From Sphingomonadales bacterium (GTDB taxonomy: Bacteria; Pseudomonadota; Alphaproteobacteria; Sphingomonadales; Sphingomonadaceae): 6,432 nucleotides of DNA. Below the pieces are notes generated by a model. The model was not told where the DNA came from, ran no database searches, and worked only from the letters and a program-made list of their open reading frames with translations. Where the stretch lies: assembly GCA_024636595.1 (NCBI GenBank), contig JAGXGT010000025.1, forward strand, positions 1 through 6,432, in the 5' to 3' direction. The stretch's first letter is position 1, and each line of letters starts with the position of its first letter. The position numbers and the translations under genes were made by a program. This document shows positions 1 through 6,432 of the stretch, one piece after another.

Positions 1-3000
1 CCGTTTCCCAGTCCGGGGTCCATTGCAGACGCTGCAAAACCTTCGGTGGAAGATCAGCGGCAATGGCGCGTGTGTTTTCCGTATCGGGCAGGAACGGCAA
101 GTTGCCGGTTGCGAAAATGGCGAGCAGCTGGTCGCGCAGACCCTCTGCAGTTTCGGGGACCAGCAAAACGCGGCCGCGCGGATGGACGCCGTAAAGGTTT
201 TTCTCGCCCACGGGACCTGGAAGCTCGACGAAGCTATCCAGACGCGGCGCCCTGTGACCATAGGGTGCTGGCGCATCTTCGGTCACTCGCACGAATCGGG
301 CAAGCTCCTCATAATCGGGATCGAGAACCGGTCCGCGCTCCATCGTGGTGCTGCGCGGCGCATTTTTGACCAGACGGCCAATATAAAGCGGCCCGCCCGC
401 TTTTGGCCCGGTACCCGACAGATCGCGCCCGCCAAAGGGCTGCACACCGACAATTGCGCCGATCACATTACGATTGATATAGACATTGCCAACCTGGGCC
501 AGCGCGGTAATATCGGCGATGGTTTTGTCTATCCGGCTGTGCAGCCCGAACGTCAGGCCATATCCGGTCGAATTGATCTGCTCCATGACCTCGCCAACTT
601 GTTTGCGGGCATAGCGCATCACATGCAGAACCGGGCCGAAGACTTCCCGGCCCAGCTGGTCGATATTGTCGATCTCGATGATCGTGGGGGAAACGAAGGT
701 CCCGTGCTGCGTCGCCTCACCGAGCACTGGCTGCTGGATTTTGCGGCCAGCTTTGCGCATCTTTTCGATATGGGTGGTGATCGTCTCGCAGGCCGTCCGG
801 GTGATCACCGGGCCGACATCCACGCTTAATTCGTCGGTCGGGCCAATCTTGAGTTCGGCAAGCGCACCCTTGAGCATGGACAGCAACTCGTCGGCTATGT
901 CTTCCTGCACGCAAAGGATGCGCAATGCCGAGCAACGTTGCCCGGCACTATCAAACGCAGAGGCAATAACGTCGCGAACGACCTGTTCCGGCAGCGCGGA
1001 GGAATCGACCACCATCGCGTTTTGTCCGCCGGTTTCGGCAATGAGCCGCAGCGGCGAACCGTCCGGCAAAGTGCGTTCGGCCAGTTGCGCCTGGATCAGC
1101 TTTGCGACTTCGGTTGATCCGGTAAAAATAACGCCGCAGACCTCGGGCGCACCAACCAAAGCGGCGCCGATCGAGCCGTCGCCCGGCACCAGCTGGACCA
1201 CCGCTTCGGGAATACCGGCTTCGTAAAGGATGGTGACGAGTTGCGCAGCGATCAGAGGTGTTTCCTCGGCGGGCTTGGCCAACACGGTGTTGCCAGCCAC
1301 AAGAGCGGCGGCAACCTCTCCGGTGAAAATCGCCAGCGGGAAATTCCAGGGACTGATGCAAACAACCGGCCCCAGAGGTTCGACATTTTCATCGAAGGTC
1401 GCACGGGCCTGCTCCGCGTAATAACGCAGAAAATCAACGGCTTCGCGGACTTCGGCAATGGCATTTGGTAGTGACTTGCCGGCTTCCCGCATGATCAGCC
1501 CGAGCATCGACTCCATCCGTTCGTCGAGCAGATCGGCTGCCTTCTCGAGAGCGCGGGCGCGCTCTTCGACATCGGAATGCGACCAGTCGGGGAACGCCTC
1601 GGCCGCGATGCGTGCGGCGTCGGTCGCTTCCTCCGGGGTAGCCCAGACCACTTGTCCGACAATGTCTCTTTCGTCGCCAGGATTCAGCACATCTTCCGGC
1701 TCGCGGGCAATTTTGATCCCGGCAATCATTGGCTCTGCGCGCCAATTGATCGATGCGCTTGCTACCAGGCTTTCTGAAATGTTGGCGAGGACCATCTCGT
1801 CGCTGAGATCGAGCCCGCGAGAGTTTCGCCGGTCTGGATAAAGATTTTCCGGCAGCGAGATCAGCGGGTGCTGAGATCCCACCGGATCAATTTCCTCCAC
1901 CTCGTCGACCGGGTCTACGACCAGGTCGCTGATCGGGACGTGTTCGTCCCAGATCCGGTTGACGAAAGAAGAATTGGCTCCATTTTCCAGCAGACGGCGA
2001 ACGAGGTAGGCGAGCAGAGTCTCATGAGTTCCTACCGGCGCGTAGATGCGGCAGGGGCGGTTCAGCTTGTTCGGCCCGACCACTTCATCGTACAGCTCTT
2101 CGCCCATGCCGTGCAGGCATTGGAATTCGTAATCGCCGGTGCTGAACTCATCGCCTGCCAAGTGGTAGATGGTCGACAGGGTTTGCGCATTATGCGTCGC
2201 AAATTGCGGGAAGACAGCGTCGCGGGCGGCGAGCAATTTGCGGGCGCATGCGATATAGCTGACATCGGTATGGACCTTGCGGGTGAATACCGGGAATCCG
2301 GCGAGACCTTCCACCTGGGTGCGTTTTATTTCGCTGTCCCAATAAGCGCCCTTTACCAGACGAATCATGATCCGGTGTCCGGACCGTTTCGCCAGATCGA
2401 TGATCCAGTCGAGGACATAGGGGCAACGTTTGCCATAGGCCTGAACGACAAAGCCGAGCCCGTGCCAGCCGGCGAGTTCCTGATCAAGCGCCAGCGCTTC
2501 CACGATATCAAGCGACAGCTCGAGCCGGTCGGCCTCTTCAGCATCTATATTCAGTCCGATGTCATAGCGTTTGGCGAGAAGGGCGAGCGCGCGAACGCGC
2601 GGCAGCAGCTCATCCATCACGCGCCCGGCTTGTGCGCGGACATAGCGCGGGTGGAGCGCGGACAGCTTGATGGAAATGCCGGGGCCGGTATAGACGCCTC
2701 GACCATTGGATGCCTTGCCAATGGCGTGCAGGGCGCGCTCATAGTCGTCATAATAGCGGTCGGCATCGGCCATCGTCATCGCCGCTTCACCCAACATGTC
2801 ATAGCTGTAGGTGAAGCCCGCCGCTTCCTTTTTGCCGGCCCGTTTGAGCGCTTCCTTGATTGACTCGCCGGTAACGAACTGTTCGCCCATCATCTGCATC
2901 GCCATGTTCACGCCGCTCCGGATGACCGGCTCGCCGGATCTCTGGAGAAGAGCAGACAGGGATGAGCCAAGCCCGCGCTCGTTGATCGGCGAGACAAATT

Positions 3001-3436
3001 TGCCGGAGACGACCAGTCCCCACGTCGCCGCATTGACGAAGACCGAACGTCCGTCGCCAAGGTGCGAGCGCCAGTCACCGGTTGCTATCTTGTCGCTGAT
3101 CAGGGCATCGCGGGTCGCGTTATCGGGTATGCGCAGCAAAGCTTCCGCCAGGCACATCAGTGCAATACCCTCCTGACTGGAGAGCGAATATTCCTTGACC
3201 AGCCCTTCGATGCCACCGCCACGGCCCTTTTTGCGCATGCTCGCGACCAGATCATGGGCGGTCTGTGCAATCGCCTTGCGCTCAGCATCGGCAACGCGCG
3301 CTTGATCGAGCAGTGGCAACACGCAATCGGACTCGGAACGCCGATAGGCAGCGGTAATCGCACTGCGCAGAGGCGTTGCGGGTGAAATGGCTGGCGCGAA
3401 ATCCCTGAAGGGAGTTTTTTCGGTTATTTGGTGCAA
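1..3436 (-). CDS. putA: Bifunctional proline dehydrogenase / L-glutamate gamma-semialdehyde dehydrogenase PutA (3' end cut by window)
   Basis: PutA oxidises proline to P5C at an FAD site (electrons go to quinone) and then oxidises glutamate semialdehyde to glutamate with NAD. One uninterrupted frame of 1145 codons runs off the left edge. Residues 1-190 are the helical arm and alpha domain. The proline dehydrogenase barrel (about 190-500) has SYDMLGE (Asp213), SIKLSALHPR (Lys257), NIDAEE (Asp298), KGAYWD (Tyr365), RIYAPVG (Tyr465) and YLVRRLLENGA (Arg480/Arg481). By alignment from memory these match E. coli Asp285, Lys329, Asp370, Tyr437, Tyr540 and Arg555/556. The aldehyde dehydrogenase part (about 560-1025) has SPWNFPL (Asn698), AKPAEETP (Lys721), FTGSTEVAK, AETGG (Glu801, general base), SAGQRCSA (Cys835, nucleophile) and REVFGPVL. 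Reading continues past residue 1040, as expected for the C-terminal domain of type B PutAs. There is no N-terminal ribbon-helix-helix domain, so it should not repress its own gene as E. coli PutA does. The start is TTG: no in-frame ATG occurs between the stop at 3473-3475 and codon 67, and the conserved-looking PFRDFAPAI segment needs a start upstream of it. A GGA lies 6 nt before the TTG. Confidence 0.96.
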   Translation of the reverse strand, partial: MHQITEKTPFRDFAPAISPATPLRSAITAAYRRSESDCVLPLLDQARVADAERKAIAQTAHDLVASMRKKGRGGGIEGLVKEYSLSSQEGIALMCLAEALLRIPDNATRDALISDKIATGDWRSHLGDGRSVFVNAATWGLVVSGKFVSPINERGLGSSLSALLQRSGEPVIRSGVNMAMQMMGEQFVTGESIKEALKRAGKKEAAGFTYSYDMLGEAAMTMADADRYYDDYERALHAIGKASNGRGVYTGPGISIKLSALHPRYVRAQAGRVMDELLPRVRALALLAKRYDIGLNIDAEEADRLELSLDIVEALALDQELAGWHGLGFVVQAYGKRCPYVLDWIIDLAKRSGHRIMIRLVKGAYWDSEIKRTQVEGLAGFPVFTRKVHTDVSYIACARKLLAARDAVFPQFATHNAQTLSTIYHLAGDEFSTGDYEFQCLHGMGEELYDEVVGPNKLNRPCRIYAPVGTHETLLAYLVRRLLENGANSSFVNRIWDEHVPISDLVVDPVDEVEEIDPVGSQHPLISLPENLYPDRRNSRGLDLSDEMVLANISESLVASASINWRAEPMIAGIKIAREPEDVLNPGDERDIVGQVVWATPEEATDAARIAAEAFPDWSHSDVEERARALEKAADLLDERMESMLGLIMREAGKSLPNAIAEVREAVDFLRYYAEQARATFDENVEPLGPVVCISPWNFPLAIFTGEVAAALVAGNTVLAKPAEETPLIAAQLVTILYEAGIPEAVVQLVPGDGSIGAALVGAPEVCGVIFTGSTEVAKLIQAQLAERTLPDGSPLRLIAETGGQNAMVVDSSALPEQVVRDVIASAFDSAGQRCSALRILCVQEDIADELLSMLKGALAELKIGPTDELSVDVGPVITRTACETITTHIEKMRKAGRKIQQPVLGEATQHGTFVSPTIIEIDNIDQLGREVFGPVLHVMRYARKQVGEVMEQINSTGYGLTFGLHSRIDKTIADITALAQVGNVYINRNVIGAIVGVQPFGGRDLSGTGPKAGGPLYIGRLVKNAPRSTTMERGPVLDPDYEELARFVRVTEDAPAPYGHRAPRLDSFVELPGPVGEKNLYGVHPRGRVLLVPETAEGLRDQLLAIFATGNLPFLPDTENTRAIAADLPPKVLQRLQWTPDWET

Positions 3437-3469
3437 GGCGGATCCGATCAGAACAAAGTCAATAGTGTG

Positions 3470-3499
3470 ATTCTAGACTTGAGCTACATTATTAGTCAT
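3470..3499 (-). promoter_or_regulatory. Candidate sigma70-type promoter of putA
   Basis: On the minus strand, ATGACT (3499-3494, 4 of 6 to the -35 consensus) is followed after 18 nt by TAGAAT (3475-3470, 5 of 6 to the -10 consensus). Transcription would begin near 3463, leaving a leader of about 27 nt before the TTG start of putA, which supports that start. A perfect TTGACA at 3551-3546 lies further upstream, but 17-18 nt after it there is only a poor -10 (GCATCT), so it is a weaker alternative. This is pattern matching only. Confidence 0.4.
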
Positions 3500-3565
3500 C
3501 CCGTCACAACAGCAGCGGCCAAGATGCGATTGCTCTGTGAGCGATTGTCAATGATCTGAGCAGTA

Positions 3566-3579
3566 ACCGCTTTCGCGGC
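3566..3579 (-). terminator. Small GNRA-type hairpin downstream of tRNA-Gly; weak terminator or processing signal
   Basis: Read on the minus strand, CCGC-GAAA-GCGG (3578-3567) forms a 4 bp all-GC stem with a GAAA tetraloop, extendable by one G-U pair. It lies about 65 nt past the 3' end of the tRNA and about 130 nt before putA. Only two U residues follow, so it does not meet the usual criteria for an intrinsic terminator. It may just trim or stall the tRNA transcript, or mean nothing. Confidence 0.2.
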
Positions 3580-3643
3580 GCTGGATCGAATATATTATAG
3601 GTTTCGGGAGAATATTGATTTGGTGACTCTCGGGCACAATAAC

Positions 3644-3717
3644 TGGAGCGGGTGAAGGGAATCGAACCCTCGTCGTAAGCTTGGAAGGCTTCTGCTCTAC
3701 CATTGAGCTACACCCGC
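3644..3717 (-). tRNA. tRNA-Gly(TCC)
   Basis: The minus strand folds as a full 74 nt tRNA with encoded CCA. The acceptor stem is GCGGGTG pairing with CACCCGC, followed by discriminator U and CCA (3646-3644). The D stem is GCTC/GAGC, and the anticodon loop CTTCCAA has TCC at 3685-3683. The T arm is GAGGG-TTCGATT-CCCTT with one G-U pair, and the variable loop has 4 nt. Anticodon UCC reads GGA and, by wobble, GGG glycine codons. The outermost anticodon-stem pair is a G-A mismatch (GAAGC against GCTTA); the rest is sound, so it should be functional. It sits alone between glpD and putA, co-directional with both, with 54 bp separating it from the glpD stop. Confidence 0.97.
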
Positions 3718-3741
3718 AGTTCCAGATCGACCGGATGCGCC

Positions 3742-3771
3742 GCTATTGCCACTGCTTTTGCGGTCCGTCAA
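3742..3771 (-). promoter_or_regulatory. Candidate promoter of tRNA-Gly(TCC)
   Basis: TTGACG (3771-3766, 5 of 6 to the -35 consensus) directly abuts the glpD stop codon. After 18 nt comes AATAGC (3747-3742), a poor -10 with 3 of 6 matches. A start near 3735 would give a 5' leader of about 18 nt before the mature tRNA. A good TTGAC box paired with a degenerate -10 is common in alphaproteobacteria. The tRNA could instead be processed out of a glpD read-through transcript, since no terminator is visible between them. Confidence 0.35.
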
Positions 3772-5292
3772 TCATGAAAGGGCGAGATTGGGCTTTGTCC
3801 CCTGGTCTTGCCGATCAAACCACAGAGCGACCGCCTGCTGCTCAGTCTCGCTCATATGCAGGCCCAGTTTCGAGCGCCGCCAGAGCACATCCTCTGCGGT
3901 ACAGGCAAATTCGTGATCAATCAGCCAGCGGAGCTCGACTTCGTAGAGACCTGCCCCAAAATCCTGACCCATATTCGCCAGAGATTTGACAGGTTTGAGC
4001 ATGGTCGCGGTGTCGGTGCCATAGGCTCGTACCAATCGGTGCATGACGGTCTTGTCGAGAAAAGGCCATGTGTCGGCATATTGATCGACCAAGGCTTCAA
4101 CCCCATCCGGCGGAAAATCGCCGCCAGGCAAATGGGCCTTTTTCGTCCAGTCATCGCCGTCGATGTCGAGCGCGTCCGACAATGTGCGGATGGCCTGTAG
4201 CGCTAGCACGCGGTAGGTGGTTATCTTGCCGCCAAAGATCGACAGCACCGGTGCGCCCTTCTCATTATCATAGTCGAAGACAAAATCCCTGGTCACCGTG
4301 GCGGCGCTGCGGCTGTGATCATCGAACAGCGGGCGCACGCCGGAATAGGTCCATTGGATGTCGTCCGGGGTGACCGGCACTTCAAAATATTCGCTCGCCG
4401 CCTCGCAGAGATAGGCAATTTCGCCAGCACTGATCTTCGCCTCGCCTTCGGCGTAGCTCCAAGGTTCGTCGGTCGTGCCGATCAGCGTATGTTCGCGCTC
4501 GTAAGGAATGGCGAAAATGATACGGCCGTCGCTATTCTGAAAAATATAGCTGTGATCGCCTTCATATTTGCGCTTCACAACGATATGGCTGCCCTTGACC
4601 AGACGCAGTTTGGCGGCGTTGCTGCTGCGGTCATACATCGCCGTGACCGGATCGACCCATGGTCCGGCGGCATTGACCAGTATCTTGGCCCGCTCGGTCA
4701 CTGTCTCGCCATGCTGCTGGATCTTCAGGCTCCAGTGATCGGAACTGCGGTCCAGTCCGATACATTCCGCACGGGTCCGGATATCTGCGCCCCGGTTTGC
4801 CGCATCGCGGGCGGTGAGCGACACGAGCCGGGCATCCTCTACCCAGCAATCGGAATAAGCGAATCCCTTTTTGAGGCGCTTTTGTAATGGATCACCGCGA
4901 TGATCCTTGAGCAAATTCAGGCTCTTGGTGCCCGGCAAGATATCGCGGCCACCGAGATGATCGTAGAGAAACAGGCCAAGACGGAGCAGCCAGGCCGGCC
5001 GCATGCCGTCATCAACGGGCAATACAAACCGCATTGGCCAGATGATATGCGGTGCCGCGCGCAGCAGCACTTCGCGTTCCTTGAGCGCTTTGCGCACCAG
5101 ATTAAATTCATAATGTTCAAGATAGCGCAATCCGCCGTGAACCAGCTTGGTGCTGGCCGATGATGTGTGCGATGCCAGGTCGTCCCGCTCAACCAGCAGG
5201 ACCTTCAGTCCCCTGCCCGCTGCGTCGCGCGCAATTCCGACGCCATTTATACCGCCGCCAATTATAGCCAGATCATACATCGTGGCTGTCAT
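3772..5292 (-). CDS. glpD: Aerobic (FAD-dependent, quinone-linked) glycerol-3-phosphate dehydrogenase
   Basis: GlpD is a peripheral inner-membrane flavoenzyme that oxidises sn-glycerol-3-phosphate to dihydroxyacetone phosphate and reduces quinone. The product has 506 residues, close to the 501 of E. coli GlpD, and is similar throughout. The FAD fold opens with IGGGINGVGIARDAAGRG (11-28, the family's first signature), with Glu35 placed for the FAD ribose. Then come STKLVHGGLRYLEHYEF (Arg56), SDCWVEDARL, NAAGPWV, KGSHIVV, TYSGVRPL (Arg320) and GGKITTYRVLA (354-364, the second signature, Lys356). By alignment from memory the three single residues match E. coli Arg54, Arg317 and Lys354. The C-terminal DAO_C-type domain includes ELRWLIDHEF and EDVLWRRSKLGL. 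The start is uncertain: ATG at 5292 (MTATMYDL) is chosen, ATG at 5280 (MYDLAIIGGG) is nearly as good, and neither has a clear ribosome binding site. The TTG at 5328 lies inside the predicted -10 box and is rejected. The gene is divergent from glpK. Confidence 0.96.
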   Translation of the reverse strand: MTATMYDLAIIGGGINGVGIARDAAGRGLKVLLVERDDLASHTSSASTKLVHGGLRYLEHYEFNLVRKALKEREVLLRAAPHIIWPMRFVLPVDDGMRPAWLLRLGLFLYDHLGGRDILPGTKSLNLLKDHRGDPLQKRLKKGFAYSDCWVEDARLVSLTARDAANRGADIRTRAECIGLDRSSDHWSLKIQQHGETVTERAKILVNAAGPWVDPVTAMYDRSSNAAKLRLVKGSHIVVKRKYEGDHSYIFQNSDGRIIFAIPYEREHTLIGTTDEPWSYAEGEAKISAGEIAYLCEAASEYFEVPVTPDDIQWTYSGVRPLFDDHSRSAATVTRDFVFDYDNEKGAPVLSIFGGKITTYRVLALQAIRTLSDALDIDGDDWTKKAHLPGGDFPPDGVEALVDQYADTWPFLDKTVMHRLVRAYGTDTATMLKPVKSLANMGQDFGAGLYEVELRWLIDHEFACTAEDVLWRRSKLGLHMSETEQQAVALWFDRQDQGTKPNLALS

Positions 5293-5311
5293 AAAGTAAC
5301 CGGCGATGAGC

Positions 5312-5329
5312 GCAATGCTGCAATGCAAT
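5312..5329. repeat. Short direct repeats at the predicted glpD transcription start; possible operator
   Basis: The plus strand reads GCAATG-CT-GCAATG-CAAT, that is two complete GCAATG units followed by a partial one. The block overlaps the downstream end of the predicted glpD -10 box and the expected start point, where a bound repressor would block transcription. It is not recognisable as an E. coli-type GlpR site, and 18 bp of repetition may be chance. Confidence 0.25.
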
Positions 5330-5356
5330 ATAAATGGCTTTTGCTTGCCTTTTCGA
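5327..5356 (-). promoter_or_regulatory. Candidate sigma70-type promoter of glpD
   Basis: On the minus strand, TCGAAA (5356-5351, 4 of 6) and TATATT (5332-5327, 5 of 6) are separated by 18 nt. Transcription would start near 5320, about 28 nt before the ATG at 5292. The same AT-rich block read on the plus strand gives TATAAA (5329-5334), but without a recognisable -35 for glpK. Confidence 0.45.
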
Positions 5357-5369
5357 TGCGAGCTTTTAG
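5338..5369. promoter_or_regulatory. Triple CTTTT-x-G repeat in the glpD-glpK control region
   Basis: Three similar short boxes lie in the same orientation: CTTTTG (5338-5343), CTTTTCG (5349-5355) and CTTTTAG (5363-5369). Their starts are 11 and 14 bp apart, roughly one helical turn. The middle box covers the predicted glpD -35. Closely spaced repeats between two divergent genes of one pathway could be binding sites for a shared regulator. GlpR, a DeoR-family repressor responding to glycerol-3-phosphate, is the usual candidate, but no glpR gene is in view. The glpK promoter itself could not be placed: TTGCTT (5341-5346) with TTTTAG (5364-5369) has correct 17 nt spacing but poor matches. Confidence 0.25.
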
Positions 5370-5393
5370 CGTGACCTCATAGGATATGGGCGG

Positions 5394-5401
5394 GGAAAGA
5401 G
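5394..5401 (+). promoter_or_regulatory. Ribosome binding site of glpK
   Basis: GGAAAGAG ends 7 nt before the ATG at 5409, within a purine-rich run, and fixes that start. A second AGGA (5403-5406) lies only 2 nt from the ATG, too close to serve well. In contrast, neither glpD nor putA on the other strand has a clear site. Confidence 0.5.
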
Positions 5402-5408
5402 CAGGACC

Positions 5409-6432
5409 ATGGCGCAGAACATACTGGTAATCGACGAGGGTACGACCTCGACCCGAGCGATGCTTTTTGACCGGCTCGGCAAGCTCCACGGTTCCCAGCA
5501 GGAGGCTTTGCAGCAATATTACCCGGCTCCGGGTCTGGTCGAGCATGATGCGCAGGAAATATGGGACAAGACCCTGCGCTGCTGCCAGAAAATGATCGAA
5601 CAGGTCGGCGGTGCCGACAAGATAACCACCATCGGCATCACCAATCAGCGCGAAACGATTGTTGCATGGGATAAACGCAGCGGCGAGCCATTGTCGCGGG
5701 CGATCGTATGGCAGGACCGGCGGACGGCAGAGACATGCAACCGAATGAAATCCGAGGGGCTTGAACCAATGGTTCAGGCCAAAACCGGTCTGTTGCTTGA
5801 TCCTTATTTCTCTGGCAGCAAGATGGGCTGGATGCTGGAGAATTGTCCCGACGTGCGCAACGCCGGGGACAATTTGGCGTTTGGCACGATAGAATCCTAT
5901 CTCATCTATCGTCTCAGCGGCGGTCAGCATGTTACCGACGCCAGCAACGCCAGCCGAACGATGTTGATGGCGCTTGATGCTGACGACTGGGACGACGACC
6001 TCCTGGCATTGTTCGATATCCCGAAAAGTGCCCTCCCCCGCATTGTTGATTGCGCAGGCGAACTGGCGTCCACCGCAGTCGATCTATTTGGCGGTGCCAT
6101 TGCCATCAGCGGCTCGGCGGGCGATCAGCAAGCGGCCACCATCGGCCAAGCCTGCTTGCAGAAGGGGCAAACGAAGGCGACCTTCGGTACCGGCGCGTTC
6201 ATTCTTACCAACAGCGGCGACACGCCGCCGACGTCCGAGAACCGCCTGTTGTCGACCGTACTATATCAGCATCAGGGCAAACGCACCTACGCGCTGGAAG
6301 GATCGGTTTTTGTTGCCGGTAGCCTGATGCAATGGCTTCGGGATGATATTGGGCTGCTGAAGTTCGCCGGCGAGAGTGAAGAGTTGGCGCGATCGGTGGA
6401 TGATAATGGCGGGGTCTATCTCGTCCCCGCCC
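5409..6432 (+). CDS. glpK: Glycerol kinase (3' end cut by window)
   Basis: GlpK uses ATP to phosphorylate glycerol to sn-glycerol-3-phosphate in the cytoplasm, trapping it for GlpD. The 341 codons seen are about two thirds of the usual length of about 500. They cover the N-terminal FGGY-family actin-like domain and the start of the second. DEGTTSTR (9-16) is the phosphate-binding loop, then YYPAPGLVEHD, ITNQRET (Arg81, Glu82), IVWQDRRTAE, DPYFSGSK (Tyr133), NASRTML, ISGSAGDQQAA (Asp239), TFGTGAF (Phe264) and YALEGSVFVAG. Arg81, Glu82, Tyr133, Asp239 and Phe264 match the glycerol-contacting residues of the E. coli enzyme. Two departures are seen. Residue 10 is Glu where E. coli has Gln. The stretch before ISGSAGDQQ is one residue shorter and has Ala230/Ala232 rather than the GGKGGTR loop that binds fructose-1,6-bisphosphate in E. 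coli, so that feedback is probably absent. The gene is divergent from glpD across a 116 bp spacer. Confidence 0.96.
   Translation, partial: MAQNILVIDEGTTSTRAMLFDRLGKLHGSQQEALQQYYPAPGLVEHDAQEIWDKTLRCCQKMIEQVGGADKITTIGITNQRETIVAWDKRSGEPLSRAIVWQDRRTAETCNRMKSEGLEPMVQAKTGLLLDPYFSGSKMGWMLENCPDVRNAGDNLAFGTIESYLIYRLSGGQHVTDASNASRTMLMALDADDWDDDLLALFDIPKSALPRIVDCAGELASTAVDLFGGAIAISGSAGDQQAATIGQACLQKGQTKATFGTGAFILTNSGDTPPTSENRLLSTVLYQHQGKRTYALEGSVFVAGSLMQWLRDDIGLLKFAGESEELARSVDDNGGVYLVPA

Noticed and set aside
23..829. A 268-codon open frame on the plus strand
   Set aside because: It is the antisense shadow of the aldehyde dehydrogenase and C-terminal parts of putA.
1868..2863. A 331-codon open frame on the plus strand
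   Set aside because: It lies wholly antisense to the barrel domain of putA, where every catalytic motif is intact on the minus strand. Its product resembles nothing I recognise and it has no clear ribosome binding site. Long antisense frames are expected from the codon bias of GC-rich genes.
3409..3424. A possible frameshift at the six-T run (3415-3420) at the 5' end of putA
   Set aside because: Shifting the frame here gives no ATG upstream and soon meets stops in one of the alternative frames, while the existing frame gives a sensible N-terminus.
3644..3717. tRNA-Gly as an integration site for a mobile element
   Set aside because: tRNA genes are frequent att sites, but I see no repeated copy of the tRNA 3' end, no integrase and no foreign-looking genes next to it.
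5293..5328. Extension of glpD to a TTG start at 5328
   Set aside because: The added 12 residues precede the usual start of the family and the TTG falls inside the predicted -10 box, so it would not be transcribed.
5289..5930. A 213-codon open frame on the minus strand across the glpD-glpK spacer
   Set aside because: It is antisense to the 5' half of glpK and would run through the divergent promoter region into the glpD start. It has no recognisable motifs, whereas glpK on the other strand is unmistakable.

Overview
The window reads as an ordinary chromosomal stretch of a Gram-negative alphaproteobacterium, most likely a sphingomonad. That placement is an inference from three things: moderately high GC, the wording of the protein sequences (for example a DEGTTSTR glycerol kinase and a PutA that begins directly with its alpha-helical domain), and an alphaproteobacterial-looking tRNA-Gly. 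There is no sign of a mobile element, CRISPR array, phage or other accessory system. I looked for an undescribed system and did not find one.

Layout. Bases 1-3436 (minus strand) are the first 1145 codons of putA, the proline dehydrogenase / P5C dehydrogenase fusion; its 3' end lies beyond base 1. Bases 3437-3643 are a non-coding leader holding candidate putA promoters and a small hairpin. Bases 3644-3717 (minus) are tRNA-Gly(TCC) with an encoded CCA end. Bases 3772-5292 (minus) are glpD, the FAD-dependent glycerol-3-phosphate dehydrogenase. Bases 5293-5408 are a divergent control region. Bases 5409-6432 (plus) are the first 341 codons of glpK, glycerol kinase, cut by the right edge.

How the genes work together. 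GlpK phosphorylates glycerol to sn-glycerol-3-phosphate, and GlpD oxidises that to dihydroxyacetone phosphate while passing electrons to the quinone pool. The two are transcribed head to head from a shared 116 bp region, so joint control is likely. PutA oxidises proline to glutamate in two steps and also feeds electrons from FAD into the respiratory chain. It is co-directional with glpD and the tRNA but appears to have its own promoter. No regulator (glpR, putR), transporter (glpF, putP) or terminator of canonical strength is visible.

The points most worth a second look are the non-ATG start of putA, the departures of GlpK from the E. coli enzyme (Gln to Glu in the phosphate-binding motif, and loss of the Arg used for fructose-1,6-bisphosphate inhibition), and short direct repeats in the glpD-glpK spacer that could be an operator.
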